Assembly (NCBI GenBank): GCA_914767715.1
Contig: OU612071.1
Span: 18,288,948 to 18,352,947 of the forward strand
Reading direction: 5' to 3'
From: Membranipora membranacea
Lineage: Eukaryota > Bryozoa > Gymnolaemata > Cheilostomatida > Membraniporidae
DNA length: 64,000 nt
Shown: positions 11,670 to 23,824 of the stretch, in pieces
How the letters are laid out: each line of letters begins with the position of its first letter
Numbering within the stretch: position 1 is the first letter of the stretch
The notes under the pieces: model-generated
Database searches by the model: none
The model's input: only the letters and a program-made list of their open reading frames with translations
Told to the model about the DNA's origin: nothing
Translations under genes and position numbers: made by a program

Positions 11670-12340
11670 TGAACTGCGGGGCGTACCACAATACCATCGT
11701 AAACACCAATATATGTGTGACTTATTTTTATAGCCTGCTTGGAAAGGCAGCTCCTTCAGTTGCATTTGATCAGTTAGAGCTAAATGTGACAGAGTCATGG
11801 TAACAATCAAAACATGACCTCAGCACATTATAAACCCATGAGAAAGACTTTGGTTCCTTGCTGACTGTGGGAGTGTAAGCTCGCCGACCCTAACCCTTTT
11901 TTTGTTGGCCTGAGTTCTACGTTAGATTACATGTAGATAAAATGTGAGATTTTTTGTAATACAAGATATGCTCAATAACCTTGTGATCACCGGTTTCAGA
12001 ATATTGACTGCACAGATCTAAGTTAAGCTGAAAGAGATTGGTAGTTTTTAACACCAACCGATAAAACTTTGGAATAAACCGCATCTTCCACACTTTGTGG
12101 AAGTTCTGTGGTATGAAGGACACTGAAATTCTGGTATTGTACCTTTTTTTGTGTGATATCACCATTAAGCCTTGAAGGCTTTGGCATTCAGCTAGGCAGG
12201 AGATTTCTGAATGATCATAATACCTGTATATTTCCTGTTCTTCCCCTTCTTACTGTGTAGTCTTGTTACGTCTACATGACAAAGCACAGTGATGTATTAG
12301 AAAACTATGCTTTTCTTATGTACCAGTTGAAAATGTGCCA

Positions 12341-12346
12341 AATAAA
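12341..12346 (+). terminator. Candidate polyadenylation signal for the PNPLA gene
   Basis: AATAAA about 670 bases after the stop at 11669, within sequence lacking other gene features. An earlier AATAAA occurs near 12072. The choice between them cannot be made from sequence alone. Confidence 0.35.
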
Positions 12347-12349
12347 GTG

Positions 12350-13531
12350 TTTAAAGGAGACGATTTGCTTAGTTGACTTGGTCATGGTAACTCTGCAAAC
12401 ATGCTATGCATTTGCTATAGACTGGTAATTCAGACTCTGGTTCCTCTCTGACTGTCAAATGCTGGATTACCCCAACTCAGGCCAATTTTTCTGGAACCAT
12501 GGGTCACACTCAGTCCCAGGCTATGTGGTCAAAGCATTGATAAAAAGGTGAAATTAGTAAACCAGATTGTGGTGTGAATTATGGCTGTGAATGGGAGAAT
12601 GGGAGCATTAACTGATGATAGATATGGTTACACGGTTCTTAATATGTTTTCTGATACAGAGCGCATTGTTTCTTTTAATCATGTGACACATAATAACTTC
12701 GTTATCGCATTCAGAACACCTAACAATGACACTTTGGAATGATAATACATCGCTCATACATTGTGGTAATATCCTGGTGATACCATTTTCAAAGAGACGT
12801 GATTTCAGTGATTTCAGTGATTTCACTATTTAAAGTAGCATTCATCCCTGACACCGCTAAATATGAATCAACTTGAAATTTGCCTTCACACGTAGGCAAC
12901 ATACTCATCTATGAAAATCCAAGGTATAAGCTCTGATTCTGCAGCACAGGGCAGTCAGCAGCCCCTTAATCCAATGGCTGCCATAAACTGAATTAAATTG
13001 GGAGGCAATGTTCTGTTGATAATCTCATAGAAAATGCTTATTAGTATTTTTTAGTGAAAGCAATAAAGTTATTTTTTTAGAGAATTTTGTAATAAAGATG
13101 ACTGTTTATGTATGAAGATTGAAACAAACCATCAAGACAACTGTTTTGAATCGAGAAACCATCATCCGTTTTCCGAATGCTCTTGAAGTGACAGTCCTAC
13201 TAGGCCATGTTTGGTATGGTTTCAAAGAACTCAGGCTGAAAAGTCATTAGGGCATATGAAATAAAACAGCCTGTGAACCTAATTGCAGTAAAACTGCTGC
13301 AAAGTCTGAAAATTGGCATCATAGTGGATCATAGTGATTTATTGCCTCCCCCTGACCACTATGATGCACTATGATCCTTGCTAAAATAATTGACAAAAAA
13401 CTAATTGCTATTTTCCACAATTTTCATTTTAAAAAATTTTTTGTTTGCCATATGAACCCACAATATTTGATTTACTGGGGTAATATATCCACTTTTCTAA
13501 TAGGACTGACCCTTTAACATCAAACAAACAG
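12350..13531. other. Intergenic spacer
   Basis: No gene seen. It contains a short inverted repeat, ATCATAGTGGATCATAGTG at 13318-13336 facing CACTATGATGCACTATGAT at 13357-13375 (one mismatch, 20-base loop), and the near-repeat GTGATTTCAGTGATTTCAGTG near 12808. Confidence 0.5.
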
Positions 13532-14340
13532 GATTTCTAGAATCCTTTCTCCAGTACACAGAGCCTTCTGATAGACACGATCTGCAACGAATTCATGATA
13601 CCAAAAACATGACATTGCTTCACATAGCAGCGGTCGAGTGTTGTGACTCCGTGAAGGCCATACTAAAATCGGTGGCCATCAATGTGCGGTTGAGCTTGTT
13701 ATCTATTCCTGATGACCTTGGTTTGACACCGCTTCATTGGGCCTGTCGTATTAGGGATGTAGAAGCAATGGAATTAATGCTGCCGGGTCTCGATAACAAT
13801 AGTTGTGCTAAACTGCTACGTGGGCAGGGAAACTTAAACAAGAGGTCACCCCTCCATCTTGTAGAGCTTCTACATCACCATGCTTTAATCCAGATTGTAA
13901 GAAATTTGGTCAAGCCTGAATGATGGGTCCAGATTATCTGTATGGGAGACATATTACAGCGCACACCTTTACATTTGGCTGCGCTAAAGGGCAAAGACTG
14001 TAATAAAGATATTCTCTGAAACGATGAATCAAGAATAGCTGAAATGTAGATTCCTTAAACAAGATGATGAGCGTAGCACAGCATTGCATCAAGAAGTCTT
14101 TGACTTGACTCCTTGGTTGCATATTGCTGCTTTCGAAGGAAATTTAAGCATAGTTTGAGCATTGTTTGAGTATTGTCTTTAACTCCTTGGTTTGAGTCTC
14201 TTTCCAAAACCCTTTGGTACCAATTGCTATGCATGCAAGGTATGCATGGCAGGCCTGCACTCCTCATCATATGGCTGCAGAGAACGGATGCATAGAAGTA
14301 ATTGAAGCTGTCAAAGAGTCTGTACCACATGAATTTTTGC
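13532..14340 (+). pseudogene. Decayed ankyrin-repeat gene
   Basis: After an acceptor AG at 13530-13531 the frame is open to TGA at 13921-13923. It contains ankyrin signatures TLLHIAAVE and LTPLHWACRIRDVEAMELML, plus a degenerate RSPLHLVELLHHH. Beyond that stop, further repeats appear in other frames: RTPLHLAALKGKD near 13960-13995, then TALH and WLHIAAFEGNL near 14080-14150, then CTPHHMAAENGCIEVIEA near 14255-14310. Each is separated from the previous one by a stop or frameshift, and the series is cut off by a dispersed repeat at about 14,330. Ankyrin repeats are protein-interaction modules; the parent protein cannot be identified. The first open segment might still be an exon of a living gene. 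Confidence 0.7.
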
Positions 14341-14835
14341 CGACTTCTGGCAAAATACAAAGATATAAAGACATTGTCACAGGGAGCTAATATTTTAGAT
14401 GGAATTTGGGGGCGTCATTGCGAACCTAAAAACAGAGTTTCAAGCGATTCTAAGCTAGTAAAGATTTCTGCCCAAAAAATGGGCCTAATTCCCCAGGTGT
14501 AAAATAGAAAATCTTACTAGCTTAGAATCGCTTGAAACTCTGTTTTTAGGTTCGCAATGATGCCCCCATGTCCCATCTGAAATATTATCTCCCTGTGACA
14601 ATGTCTTTATATCTTGGTATTTTGCCAGAAACTGGCAAAAATTCCTAGGTACTGTCCCGGGGAAATTAGCCCATATTTTTGGGCAGAAGTCTTCTGTAGC
14701 TTAGAATCGCTTGAAACTCTGTTTTCAGGTTCCCAATGACGCCCCCATATCCCATCTAAAGTAATAACTCCCTGTGATGATTGTCTTTATATCTTGGTAT
14801 TTTGCCAGAAATATGCGAATATTCCTAGGTACGGT
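14310..14835. repeat. Dispersed repeat, three copies, the first inverted
   Basis: A unit of about 190 bp carries CTTAGAATCGCTTGAAACTC, then GACGCCCCCATATCCCATCT, then GTCTTTATATCTTGGTATTT. It occurs inverted at about 14310-14490, then direct at about 14507-14695 and 14697-14835. The first two copies form a hairpin around 14500. Two more copies lie at 17385-17645. Confidence 0.75.
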
Positions 14836-15035
14836 GTAGTATTGTAAACTGTCCCCTGCGCGAAAACAACACCCCAGGACACTTTACAATATTGTAAACT
14901 GTCCCGGGGACACTTTACTATAAAAACAGGCCAATGTAAACTGTCCCCCCCTATTGTAATCTGTCTCCCCTATTGTAAACTGTCCCATCTATTGTAAACT
15001 GTCCCCCTATTGTAAACTGTCCCCCCTATTGATGA
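14836..15035. repeat. TATTGTAAACTGTCCCC short tandem repeat
   Basis: ATTGTAAACTGTCCC recurs about eight times at intervals of roughly 15-30 bases, with variable C runs. An early unit includes GCGCGAAAACAAC. The same array is found at 26610-26760, joined to the same downstream sequence, so this is the edge of a larger dispersed element. Confidence 0.75.
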
Positions 15036-16990
15036 CTGTCAATTTCAAGGGCCCAGCTGTTTATCATCATTCTAAATGGGTCATATCATCTAACTGGAGC
15101 ATACCATGATGTTCTGGCTGCCACTATGATGGCCCAAGGTGTACCATGGGATGGTGGTGGTATCTCATTGACATTATGATTGAGTGTATAAAGCCTCTTG
15201 TTCATGTAGTACTTGATAGGTCTAGTTTTCGCAAACACTGGTTGTTATTTGAAGCTCCTATGATTTACAGATGTCTGGTTTGCGAAAAAAGGTGCACTAA
15301 GCCAACAGTGAATAGATGTGTAGTTTAGTTTTTAGTTTAGTTTATTTACGCATGGTCATGGGCATTATCATGGTATTGATAAAATTGAATGCTTTCAGTG
15401 TTGGGATAAAAATGACTATGAGCAAAGATTATTAAAAGGAGTCATAAAAAAAGGGAAAAAGGATTTGGCACGTTTTTGGGACCTACATATAGTTTAGGTC
15501 TAAAAATGGTTTTGCAGCGAGAAAATGTTCTACATTTGTGTCTGAAAATACAATTAAGAAGAGGGTGTGTGTGATCATCAGCTATTTTTACAAAATGCCT
15601 CTTGCTCTGATCCAAAATAAAATCATGCAATGAGGATAGATTTGAAAACTCCAGCCTTTCTTCATAACATAGGTCTGGTAAAATTGTCCTTGTGGCCGAT
15701 TGCTGGATTCTTTCAAGGCACACAATGTCACAATCATTTAAAAGTAAACACCAAGCAGGAGCAGCATATGTGGCTAAAGATCGTATGTTGGCACAATAAT
15801 ATTAAAATAAACTGTTGATATTCATACCTAGCACCTTAAGTTGGCGTAATAAAATAAGTCTCGAATTGCAATTAGATATAATGCTATCTACATGACTAGA
15901 AAAATTAAGGTGATTGTCAATTTGAACTCCTAAAATTGATTGACATCACAGATCACACTGTCCTTGGAGTGCCTTGCAAACAGCTACCATTGCCAAAGTA
16001 AGAACAATTATCAAAACCGTACTTAGGCACCTTGATGATGATATACTCTCTCATGCAGAGATGGCTGATGCTTGATGGAGGTAGATTTCATGATGAATGA
16101 ATGGGGTGGTTGTTTTCGCGCGGCTCATGAACGTGCAAAGAACGACATATAACCCGTTGTGTCATTAAGTTCTAACCTAGCCATCTGAAATTTGCTACAC
16201 AGTCACCTCATGACAATCACATTATGGCTGCAAAATCATGATTAATTCTGTATGAGACTTTTTGACAGATAATCTTTGTAAGACAGCTTGAGGGGTGGTT
16301 GTTTAAGCAATGGGTCAATATGCAAGGTGACAGTGTTTAGTGCGATAAGTAATGTAGTAGAAACTGTTTCAGGACTCACACTAACAATGACTGAAAAGCA
16401 ATGTATCTCTAGATAGAAATTTGGGGGAGGGGGGGGTTGTTTTCGGGCGGGTCAAGGAGCTACTGTGAAATGCAAATAACCTGTTACTTCCATTAAATTG
16501 CAATTCAGCCATCTGAAATTTGACAAGTAGCATCGTTATGACATTAATACTGTTGCTGTAAAATAACATAAGGTTCTGATAGCAGTTTTTGAACATACAG
16601 TTCATACAAGCTAATGTGGGGGGGGGGGGTGGTTGTTTTCGCGCGGCTAAAGCAATCATTTACAGTGCAATACCAGGGCGCACAATAGGATAAGCTCAAA
16701 GATGATTTTTTTTCTCGTGTCACACTCGTGACTGACTGTCATCATTCACAGGCAAATGCTTGATAGAGGTATATTTTATGATGAATGAATGCGGTGGTTG
16801 TTTTCGCGCGGCTCATGAACCTGCAAAGAATGACATATAACACATTGGGAAATTAGCTAATATATTTTAGCTGAAAATCTTACTATACTGGGTCAAGGAT
16901 TGATAGGGGGATGGGAAAGTGGTATATATAAAGCTTAAATTCATTTGACTGAATGAAGTTTTCTGCATGGGTGTGTAAAATAGACTCCCC
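15036..16990. repeat. Repeat composite with GTTGTTTTCGCGCGGC motifs (copy 1)
   Basis: Homologous to 26750-29170. Shared segments include GGGCCCAGCTGTTTATCA, CTGGTTTGCGAA and CTTGGAGTGCCTTGCAAACA. The motif GTTGTTTTCGCGCGGC or a variant, usually preceded by a G run, is at about 16105, 16431 (variant), 16617 and 16791, in one orientation. A LINE fragment interrupts it at 15326-15943. Confidence 0.7.
15326..15943 (-). mobile_element. 5'-truncated non-LTR retrotransposon inside the repeat composite
   Basis: On the minus strand 15723-15442 encodes a LINE carboxy-terminal segment (LERIQQSATRTILPDL, YEERLEFSNLSSLHDFILDQ). Read on the minus strand the element ends at about 15326 in a short AAACTA-repeat tail after AATAAACT, typical of CR1/L2-like elements. 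The second composite copy lacks the insert (GTAGTT joins directly to ACCACATCACAG at about 27000), which fixes both boundaries approximately. Confidence 0.75.
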
Positions 16991-17384
16991 CAACTCACCT
17001 AAGTGCCACTCACATTATTGAACCACTTTTATATACTTTTCATGTGGATTCAAACTCATATAAAAAACAATGGGCTGTATAAATTTGGAGTTATCTGCTC
17101 TCAATTTGCTAAAATAATTCATTTGGCTTTTTACCTGCAAGCTTTTTTTTGGGACTATGATCAACAATGGAGATATTCAGAAATGCAGAAATTCTCAACT
17201 ACATAGGAAAGTAATTTTAATCTTGGCATTGCTTAGTTAATTTTGACCATCAATCATTGTCATCATTCTTATTCAATGCCGAGATTATTCAAGATTGACA
17301 AATAATAAATGTTACAAGGGTGAGTAGTACAGATCATGAATAAATTAGAAATTGCCTTCCCCTGGTTAACCCTTGATGGAGTAT

Positions 17385-17645
17385 AGTTTAAAATTGCTTG
17401 AAACTCTGTTTTCAGGTTCGCAATGATGCCCCCATACCCAATCTAAAATATTTGCTCTCTGATGATTGTCTTTATATCTTGGTATTTTGCCAACAATATG
17501 CAAAAATTCCTAGGTACTGTCCTGGGAAAATTAGCCCATATTTTTGGGCAGAAAATTTTACTAGCTTAGAATCGCTTGAAACTCTGTTTTCAGGTTCCCA
17601 ATGACGCCCCCAAATCCCATCTAAAATATTAGCTCCCTGTGACAC
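17385..17645 (+). repeat. Further copies of the CTTGAAACTCTGTTTTCAGG repeat
   Basis: One copy spans about 17385-17560 and a partial one 17561-17645, direct orientation, matching those at 14.5-14.8 kb. With the 14.3-kb copies they bracket the whole repeat composite. Confidence 0.75.
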
Positions 17646-19427
17646 TCTCAAACAACACTCGCTAAACTGAGTAAAAACTATCTCTTACATAGTACTACCA
17701 AAAGGATGTAAAAATAGGATATCATATGATATCAATTAAATTGCAAAAACTAGGTAATAGCAAAGCGATAATTAAATGGCTCACGCTCATCAAGACGCAA
17801 AGCACAACCACACACACCCGGACACAGCCCATTAGTTGGTCATTGTTATTGTAATAAATGTCTATTGAAATGTTATTATTTCTGCCACTGGAAGTGAATA
17901 AGAAATGGTTATTATTATGGTACTTCCAGTGACAGCCAGAAAGGTCACTGTCATGACCTGATACACGACAGGTGATGGCTGTTACACCCACATGCATAAT
18001 CCTGAATACAATTGGTCCTGTCCTCAGCCTTAAAACAAGATAAATAATAGCGGTATGATTCGCTTCTGCACTTAACAAAGTTAGGTGATGCTGCAGCAGT
18101 TTGAATACTGCTTACGAACTAACCAATTATAGCAGTGTATATATTTATGTAGGCTATTGTTATAACTTTGCTGATAGGAATGAGAGTGTCATAATCATGA
18201 TAGGCGTTTCAATGCCAATGTGAGAAGTAGCATTGCTTTGCTATACATGACTGTGTTGTGACCATTCTTATTGTCTTAGTTTTATCACTAACAACACACA
18301 AGTGAACTTCTGCTACCTCTCCACATTGAGAATCTAGAATAAGGCTGATTCACACACTGTAGAGACTGTATAGCAAATCTTCAGATTGAACAACTGTAAG
18401 TGTCTTTGTTTCAAGGGTTCTATCACCTTTACTTTTGAAATTTGAATTGAAATAATGATTCAGATCTCCTCAATGTAAGCTACACTTGATGTGTCTGGTA
18501 TGAGGTTGTTCCTTTGCATTAGCAGTTAGTCTCTTATTATTTCTCTGTACAAAACATAATGAGCAAAAGAGCAGGTCCAGGGTTTTTTTTACTTTTAATC
18601 AATGCTGTTTTTCTCAAGTATACTCGAAATCTTGACGCGATACATGTGACCCCATTTTTTCCCTAGAATGAGATGATTAAATTAAAATGGAATTAACAAT
18701 GCTTATTCTAATTATATCCGCCTACACTTATTATCCAAATAACAGTGCCAGTGTTCATTTCAAGCCACCAAAATTATGTCTGTCTCAAAGTTGTTTGAGG
18801 AAGTTGGTGAAACTGTGCAGGAATTAGGCCGGCTATAACAATTAACAATTAACAAAGTACTAGATAACAGTCACTAATCTAATCTAATACTAATCCTAAT
18901 TTATACAAATACTAATCTGACTAACCTACTGATAAGAATAGACTCCGTCACATGCTAGACAGATTAATTGTAATTATGTGTATGTGGCTTCTTTTTTTGC
19001 CATCAATGTAGAGTCAATTGCTGTGTGTTGTGTGTTCAGGCCATTAAACCAGTTTCCTTTGTTGGGGAAATAATGTAAATAGGCTTGCCTGTCTGAAAAA
19101 TTCAAGCACCAATATTGGCTTTGCAGGAATTTAAGCACATTTATATTTGCGGTCATTTTTCACTGTATCATCTAGCTAGCGGAAATACGAATTTAATATG
19201 AACCATATTATGACACGCTAAGAACACCGAGGTATAGTTGAGGATAATACATAGACAATAAATGCCCTAATATGGTGTATGTTTGATGGTCATGAATCTC
19301 ATTTATAAATAAAAAAATAATGTAAAGAAAAGTTTTGAATTTTAAGTTTTCCCACCAACATGAAGTCCACAACAGTTCTCTTTGCTTCTTGCAGTTGTCC
19401 AAAAGTTCTCTGCTCTTGGAGGAAAAA
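17646..19427. other. Spacer upstream of the TRIM-like gene
   Basis: No gene recognised. A small inverted repeat, CCACTGGAAGT facing ACTTCCAGTG, lies at about 17883-17935. A CTAATCTAATACTAATC-type simple tract lies at about 18870-18935. The acceptor-like TTGCAG at 19389-19394 suggests a 5' non-coding exon upstream of the TRIM start, not located here. Confidence 0.45.
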
Positions 19428-22233
19428 ATGGCTACTTCAAATTTGGACCCTGTTCTTATGAGAGTGAAGAATGAGCTAGAATGTCCAGTCTGTATGGATG
19501 TAAAGAGACTGCTACTTCTACCCTGTGCTCATAGATGTTGTCCTGACTGTATCGGTAAGTGAAATAATTGAACTCTACCAAAACTGTTTGAAACTACCTT
19601 TTCAATGTCTCCTTCAAAGATAAAAAGATCACATTTTCCCTGATATAAAAATGTGAATGCATAGCCAATGAGGTTGACCAGTGTAAGGTTAGCACATAGA
19701 TAGGTATACATTTACACATAGAATGCCCGCAAGAGTGATAATGATATATAACCACACACCTTGGAGTCCTAGATATAAGAGAGCTCCTATTAGTATAGTA
19801 TTTCCCGCCGTGTGATGTCACAACCTCAGGGCACACTGTCACCCAAGAGCAGACAACTCTCACAACCAGTAGCTAATAGCCAATATTATATCAAACTACT
19901 TATCTGCTTGCTCAATGATAATTTTCTTATGTCAAGGAGAGGTTATTGTATTTGAAAATTATGATGAAAACACAAGCAGAAACCGACAGTGACAATATAC
20001 TAAGAGTCCACCATTGTATTGTTCATCTACAGAGAGAATCGCAGGAGAAGAGAGACAGCTTGATTGCCCAACTTGCAGAGCTCCATCTCATGTGCCAGAT
20101 CAGGGGTTCCCAGTCTGCGTTGTTACAGGACATATCCAGGATATTCTACTGGAAGCTAGAGAGAACAGGGAGGCTTCTGTCGTCAGTGACAAGAAAACTC
20201 CTGCTCTTGGGAAGGGTAAGGGTTGGTAATCTAATCCATGACGGCTAGTTGTGTTCTGCTGAATATTAGACATAGCATAAAACCTGCATATGTTTAGGTA
20301 GTGAAAATCTGGGTATTATCGAGCATTCCTGAGTTTAGTTTCGGGCATGGTAGTCGACCATTATGTTTATTCATCTTTCGCAGTTGAAGTCACAAAGTGT
20401 GAAATATGTACAGAAGAAAATGTGAATGTTTGCTGTAACAATTGCCGCCGATTTCTCTGCTTTCCGTAAGATCTATCACCTTACGTTGTATCACCATGTA
20501 TTCTTTCTGACGGCACTATTTATCATAGCCTGGTAAAACGCCATTGCTGATTGGATCGGGGAAAGAACCAGAGCCTGCTCATAAAATTGATGTTTTTAAG
20601 TAATTAATTATAATCTTATATGTACCTAAATAGTATGATCATGACAAATCTGTTCTATTATTTTTCGCATCACCATTGCCACCCTGGCTCATTGCTTGGC
20701 ACAGTGGTAATATTCAAGTAGTCTTTCCAACTGGTCAGTATGTTTTTCGACGCTGTAAGATCTGTTTGGTAATAATAACCCTCCCCTTAATATTTTGAAC
20801 AGATGTTCTGTCAGAAACAAAATGTGTGCAACAGCAGGTATACAGCATGTTACAACACTGATTGAACAAATATTCAGTGACAGATCACAACAGCTTAAGC
20901 AGTGGCAAGATAAAGTTCAAACAGAGGTGAGATGATGCCGAGATATCTACATGAAGAACTGACTCATCTGTTATGCTTGTGGATTTGCTGTAAAAGGTTA
21001 CAGTGTCTTTTGAACACTTAACATCATTGATAATAGCAACTTAGTTCAGTATGACACATAGAATGAGATCACTGATATATATTTTGGTACCTTTATATAC
21101 CCATCCGATGGTAATTCGTTGAGATCTATGTGCCTTACCTCAAGATTGTCTAACATCACTCACGACTGACTCGCATGATATCACCACCAATAGCTTGCAA
21201 TTAGCGAAAATATCATTTAGGAACAGATGAATTATTATTGTAATGATATTGAAGTGTTACAAGCAAAGTCGTTCATCCTCCAGGTTAGTATCGTTGAAGC
21301 AGAACTGACTCCTTTGAAGAATGAGAAAATGGCTCTAGAGAAGGAGAACAGAGAACTAAGAAACAGACTGAGGACGGTAACACAGAAGATAACTGCAGTA
21401 GATGAGAGCATCAAAGAGAAACAAAAGAAACTGGATGATAAATCTTCTAGGCTAAAAGCCGCAGAGATGATAGAGTCAAATGGGAATGTTGTAGAGATTA
21501 TCAAGCTCACTGAGCAGATATGTGGTGAGTGATTCAATCTATGAGTTTCATGCTTATTGTTAAGCTCATTCGAATCATGAAAATTACCTCAATGCCCAAT
21601 CAACAAGGAATATTCAATACCTCCTGTTTGCTCATACTCTACATGTTGGATGGTAACCCATTTTGCCTCTCTGAAAACATTACCTAAAAAGCAGAGATCG
21701 TTGACCCATGAAAACTGTCAAAGCTATTAGATTAGTATGACCTTCCAAATTTCCCTTGTATTTTTTTTTCACATCATTACTATTCATCCAATGTGTAAAT
21801 TGATGAATATTGCTTATGTTTCTATCATCTTATACTATTTTTTTGGACAATCAGTTTGTGCAAAATATTTGCTCATTCAGAATTCAATGATGACATATCA
21901 AATTGAGTGGTAGCAGTTGTAAAGGTTTTTGATTGCCTTATTAGTTGTCTCCTCTTTATCAATGTTTTGACAACTCTGTAACAAGCCCACCAGTATTGTT
22001 TTCTTTCATGCATCCGAATTTCAATTTCAGATCCTATGCACGAGCCTCTTCCTATCTCAAAGTTATCCAACACAAAAACAGACCTCCAAATGTCCCAGTC
22101 ACCAGCAGCTCTTCAGTTTCTTTCTGAGCACCCGACCAGTGATCAGTGTATAGCATTAGATCAGTGTATAGCAGTAGATCAGTGCACCACAGCATCACTC
22201 ATGACATACTGCTGGGATGCACAGATGGTGTGA
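19428..22233 (+). CDS. TRIM-like RING / B-box / coiled-coil protein, six exons, 3' end probably frameshifted
   Basis: Exons 19428-19554, 20033-20215, 20384-20465, 20803-20926, 21284-21524 and 22031-22233 join in frame (319 residues). The RING finger, which in TRIM proteins is an E3 ubiquitin ligase module, is split across exons 1-2: C19-C22, C33-H35, C38-C41, C54-C57. A B-box-like CEIC...CCNNC...LC..C module follows in exons 3-4. Exon 5 is a charged coiled coil (EKMALEKENRELRNRLR). Exon 6 has three 18-bp direct repeats (GATCAGTGTATAGCA-type) and a TGA at 22231-22233. One base out of frame, 22200-22295 reads DILLGCTDGVKIFSKESREV, like a beta-propeller strand, and ends at a consensus donor GTATGT, so the original protein probably continued. 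ATG 19428 is the first Met after a likely acceptor. Candidate poly(A) signals AATAAA are at 22414 and 22427. Confidence 0.85.
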
Positions 22234-22433
22234 AGATATTCAGCAAAGAGAGCAGAGAGGTGAAGGACATGACTGATCAATCAATAGCTAGAGCAGTATG
22301 TGAGACTATGTGAGACATGCACCTGTTTTGCTTATCGGCAGCATTGCACCTCAGTTGAAATGAATGCATCAACAAAAACATTGAGTTGTTGTATCGTTAT
22401 GAATGCCATTTCAAATAAACATTCACAATAAAA

Positions 22434-23820
22434 AAACAAAACTGTGAAATACTCTGTAACACCACAGACCAAAATACCAACTACAAAGTTTAAACTTGAT
22501 GTTCAGTATAATTGCCTATGCTATAAAAATTCACCTTGTTAGACTTGGCAACTGTGAAACCAATTGATAATGGTTATAATTCAGGGCGAAAAAGGCATCT
22601 GAAGTACGAACTTGTGATTGATGCTAGCAATTGGCACCGAGAGGAATTTCTGATCACGGAAAAGATTGGGTACCCCACCTAGCTCTATGTTGATGTTGTT
22701 TTTATTGTAACGACCATGTAGTCCGGTGGCAGCTCCCTCCCATCTTATCACTTCCATTTGCACTTTTGGATGGATAAGGTTTTTCAGTTGTTTCCGGTAC
22801 AGATTTTTACGCTGATCAACTCACAAGGTGAGCACAGGACAGACCTTTGAAATCTAAAAAAAACAGCAATTTTGGCCATTTTCAGCAGCGTTTTTGGCAA
22901 TTCGATGCCTATTGTGAAACTTTGTGTAAGGTACATCATCACCATTGCGACCGCCTTGAAAAACTCCTTTAGAATCAACCCATAGAATTAATCCATCCTA
23001 TTTCGTAAATGAAGTTGCGTTTCTTGCCACATTTTTGGTAGGCTGCCACTGGACTAATGGTCATGGCGCAATACGACTGAGTTTTGATCCGATGTAGTGC
23101 GCGAGACTTGAGGTAAACTGATGTCATAAATGGTTTTTAAGATGGATGCTAGCTAAACTCTCTGTTTTGGATAATTCAGTGCACCAACATTGTAGTCACC
23201 TGGCACCGAGAGGAATTTCTGATCATGAACAAAATTAGGCACCCAACCTAGCCTTAGTTTGTCCAATGAACTCCCTCTTCCTCAGGAATAACAACACATA
23301 TGAATTGTGGGTGTGGCTTAGTGTGATGTCCTAGACAATTGGCCTATTTAGTGTCCCTTATAATATAGGCTCAATAGATTAGGTCTATATAGGAATATTC
23401 GGCTTTCCATTGTGTATGCCACTAAACAATAGAAAATAAACAATAGACTCACTGCATCAAATAGTATCAGGGCTTTCATTGGCTGAGAAGGTTCACTGCC
23501 ACCAATTCAGAGCAGATCATGTTTCTAGGATTATTGAGGGGTAGTAAGCTGTATTTGATTCATAGTTGATCTCAATTAAATGGGTGTTCACCACATGTCT
23601 CTAAGTGCACTATGACTGAAGATATTTATTGTGAAATTGTATCATTTGTGAAGTATTTTGAAGACACATTTTTGCTTTTGTGGCTTGCTACCCCCTCACA
23701 TGGACAATGTTTTGGAAAAGTTAAACATAGTTGATTACCTACAACATGTGCCATCCAATGAGCATAGTTTGGGGCCCAAGAGACCACCCTAACTATATTT
23801 TCTGAGCCAACAAAGAAATA
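22434..23820. other. Spacer with a dispersed duplicated segment
   Basis: GGCACCGAGAGGAATTTCTG occurs at about 22632 and 23202, each followed by a related ACCCAACCTAGC-like stretch, so a fragment of one repeat is present twice. No coding signal is seen. Confidence 0.5.
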
Positions 23821-23824
23821 AGCA

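Noticed and set aside
14836-15035. CRISPR-like array (ATTGTAAACTGTCCC repeats)
   Set aside because: Spacing is irregular and too short, the spacers are mostly C runs, and the genome is eukaryotic; it is a simple tandem repeat.
15442-15723. Minus-strand ORF as a stand-alone gene
   Set aside because: Its translation is the carboxy end of a LINE reverse-transcriptase protein, so it is annotated as part of the retrotransposon.
20014-20248. Two overlapping plus-strand ORFs around TRIM exon 2
   Set aside because: Only the frame that completes the RING (LDCPTCR) joins the flanking exons in phase; the other is a shadow.
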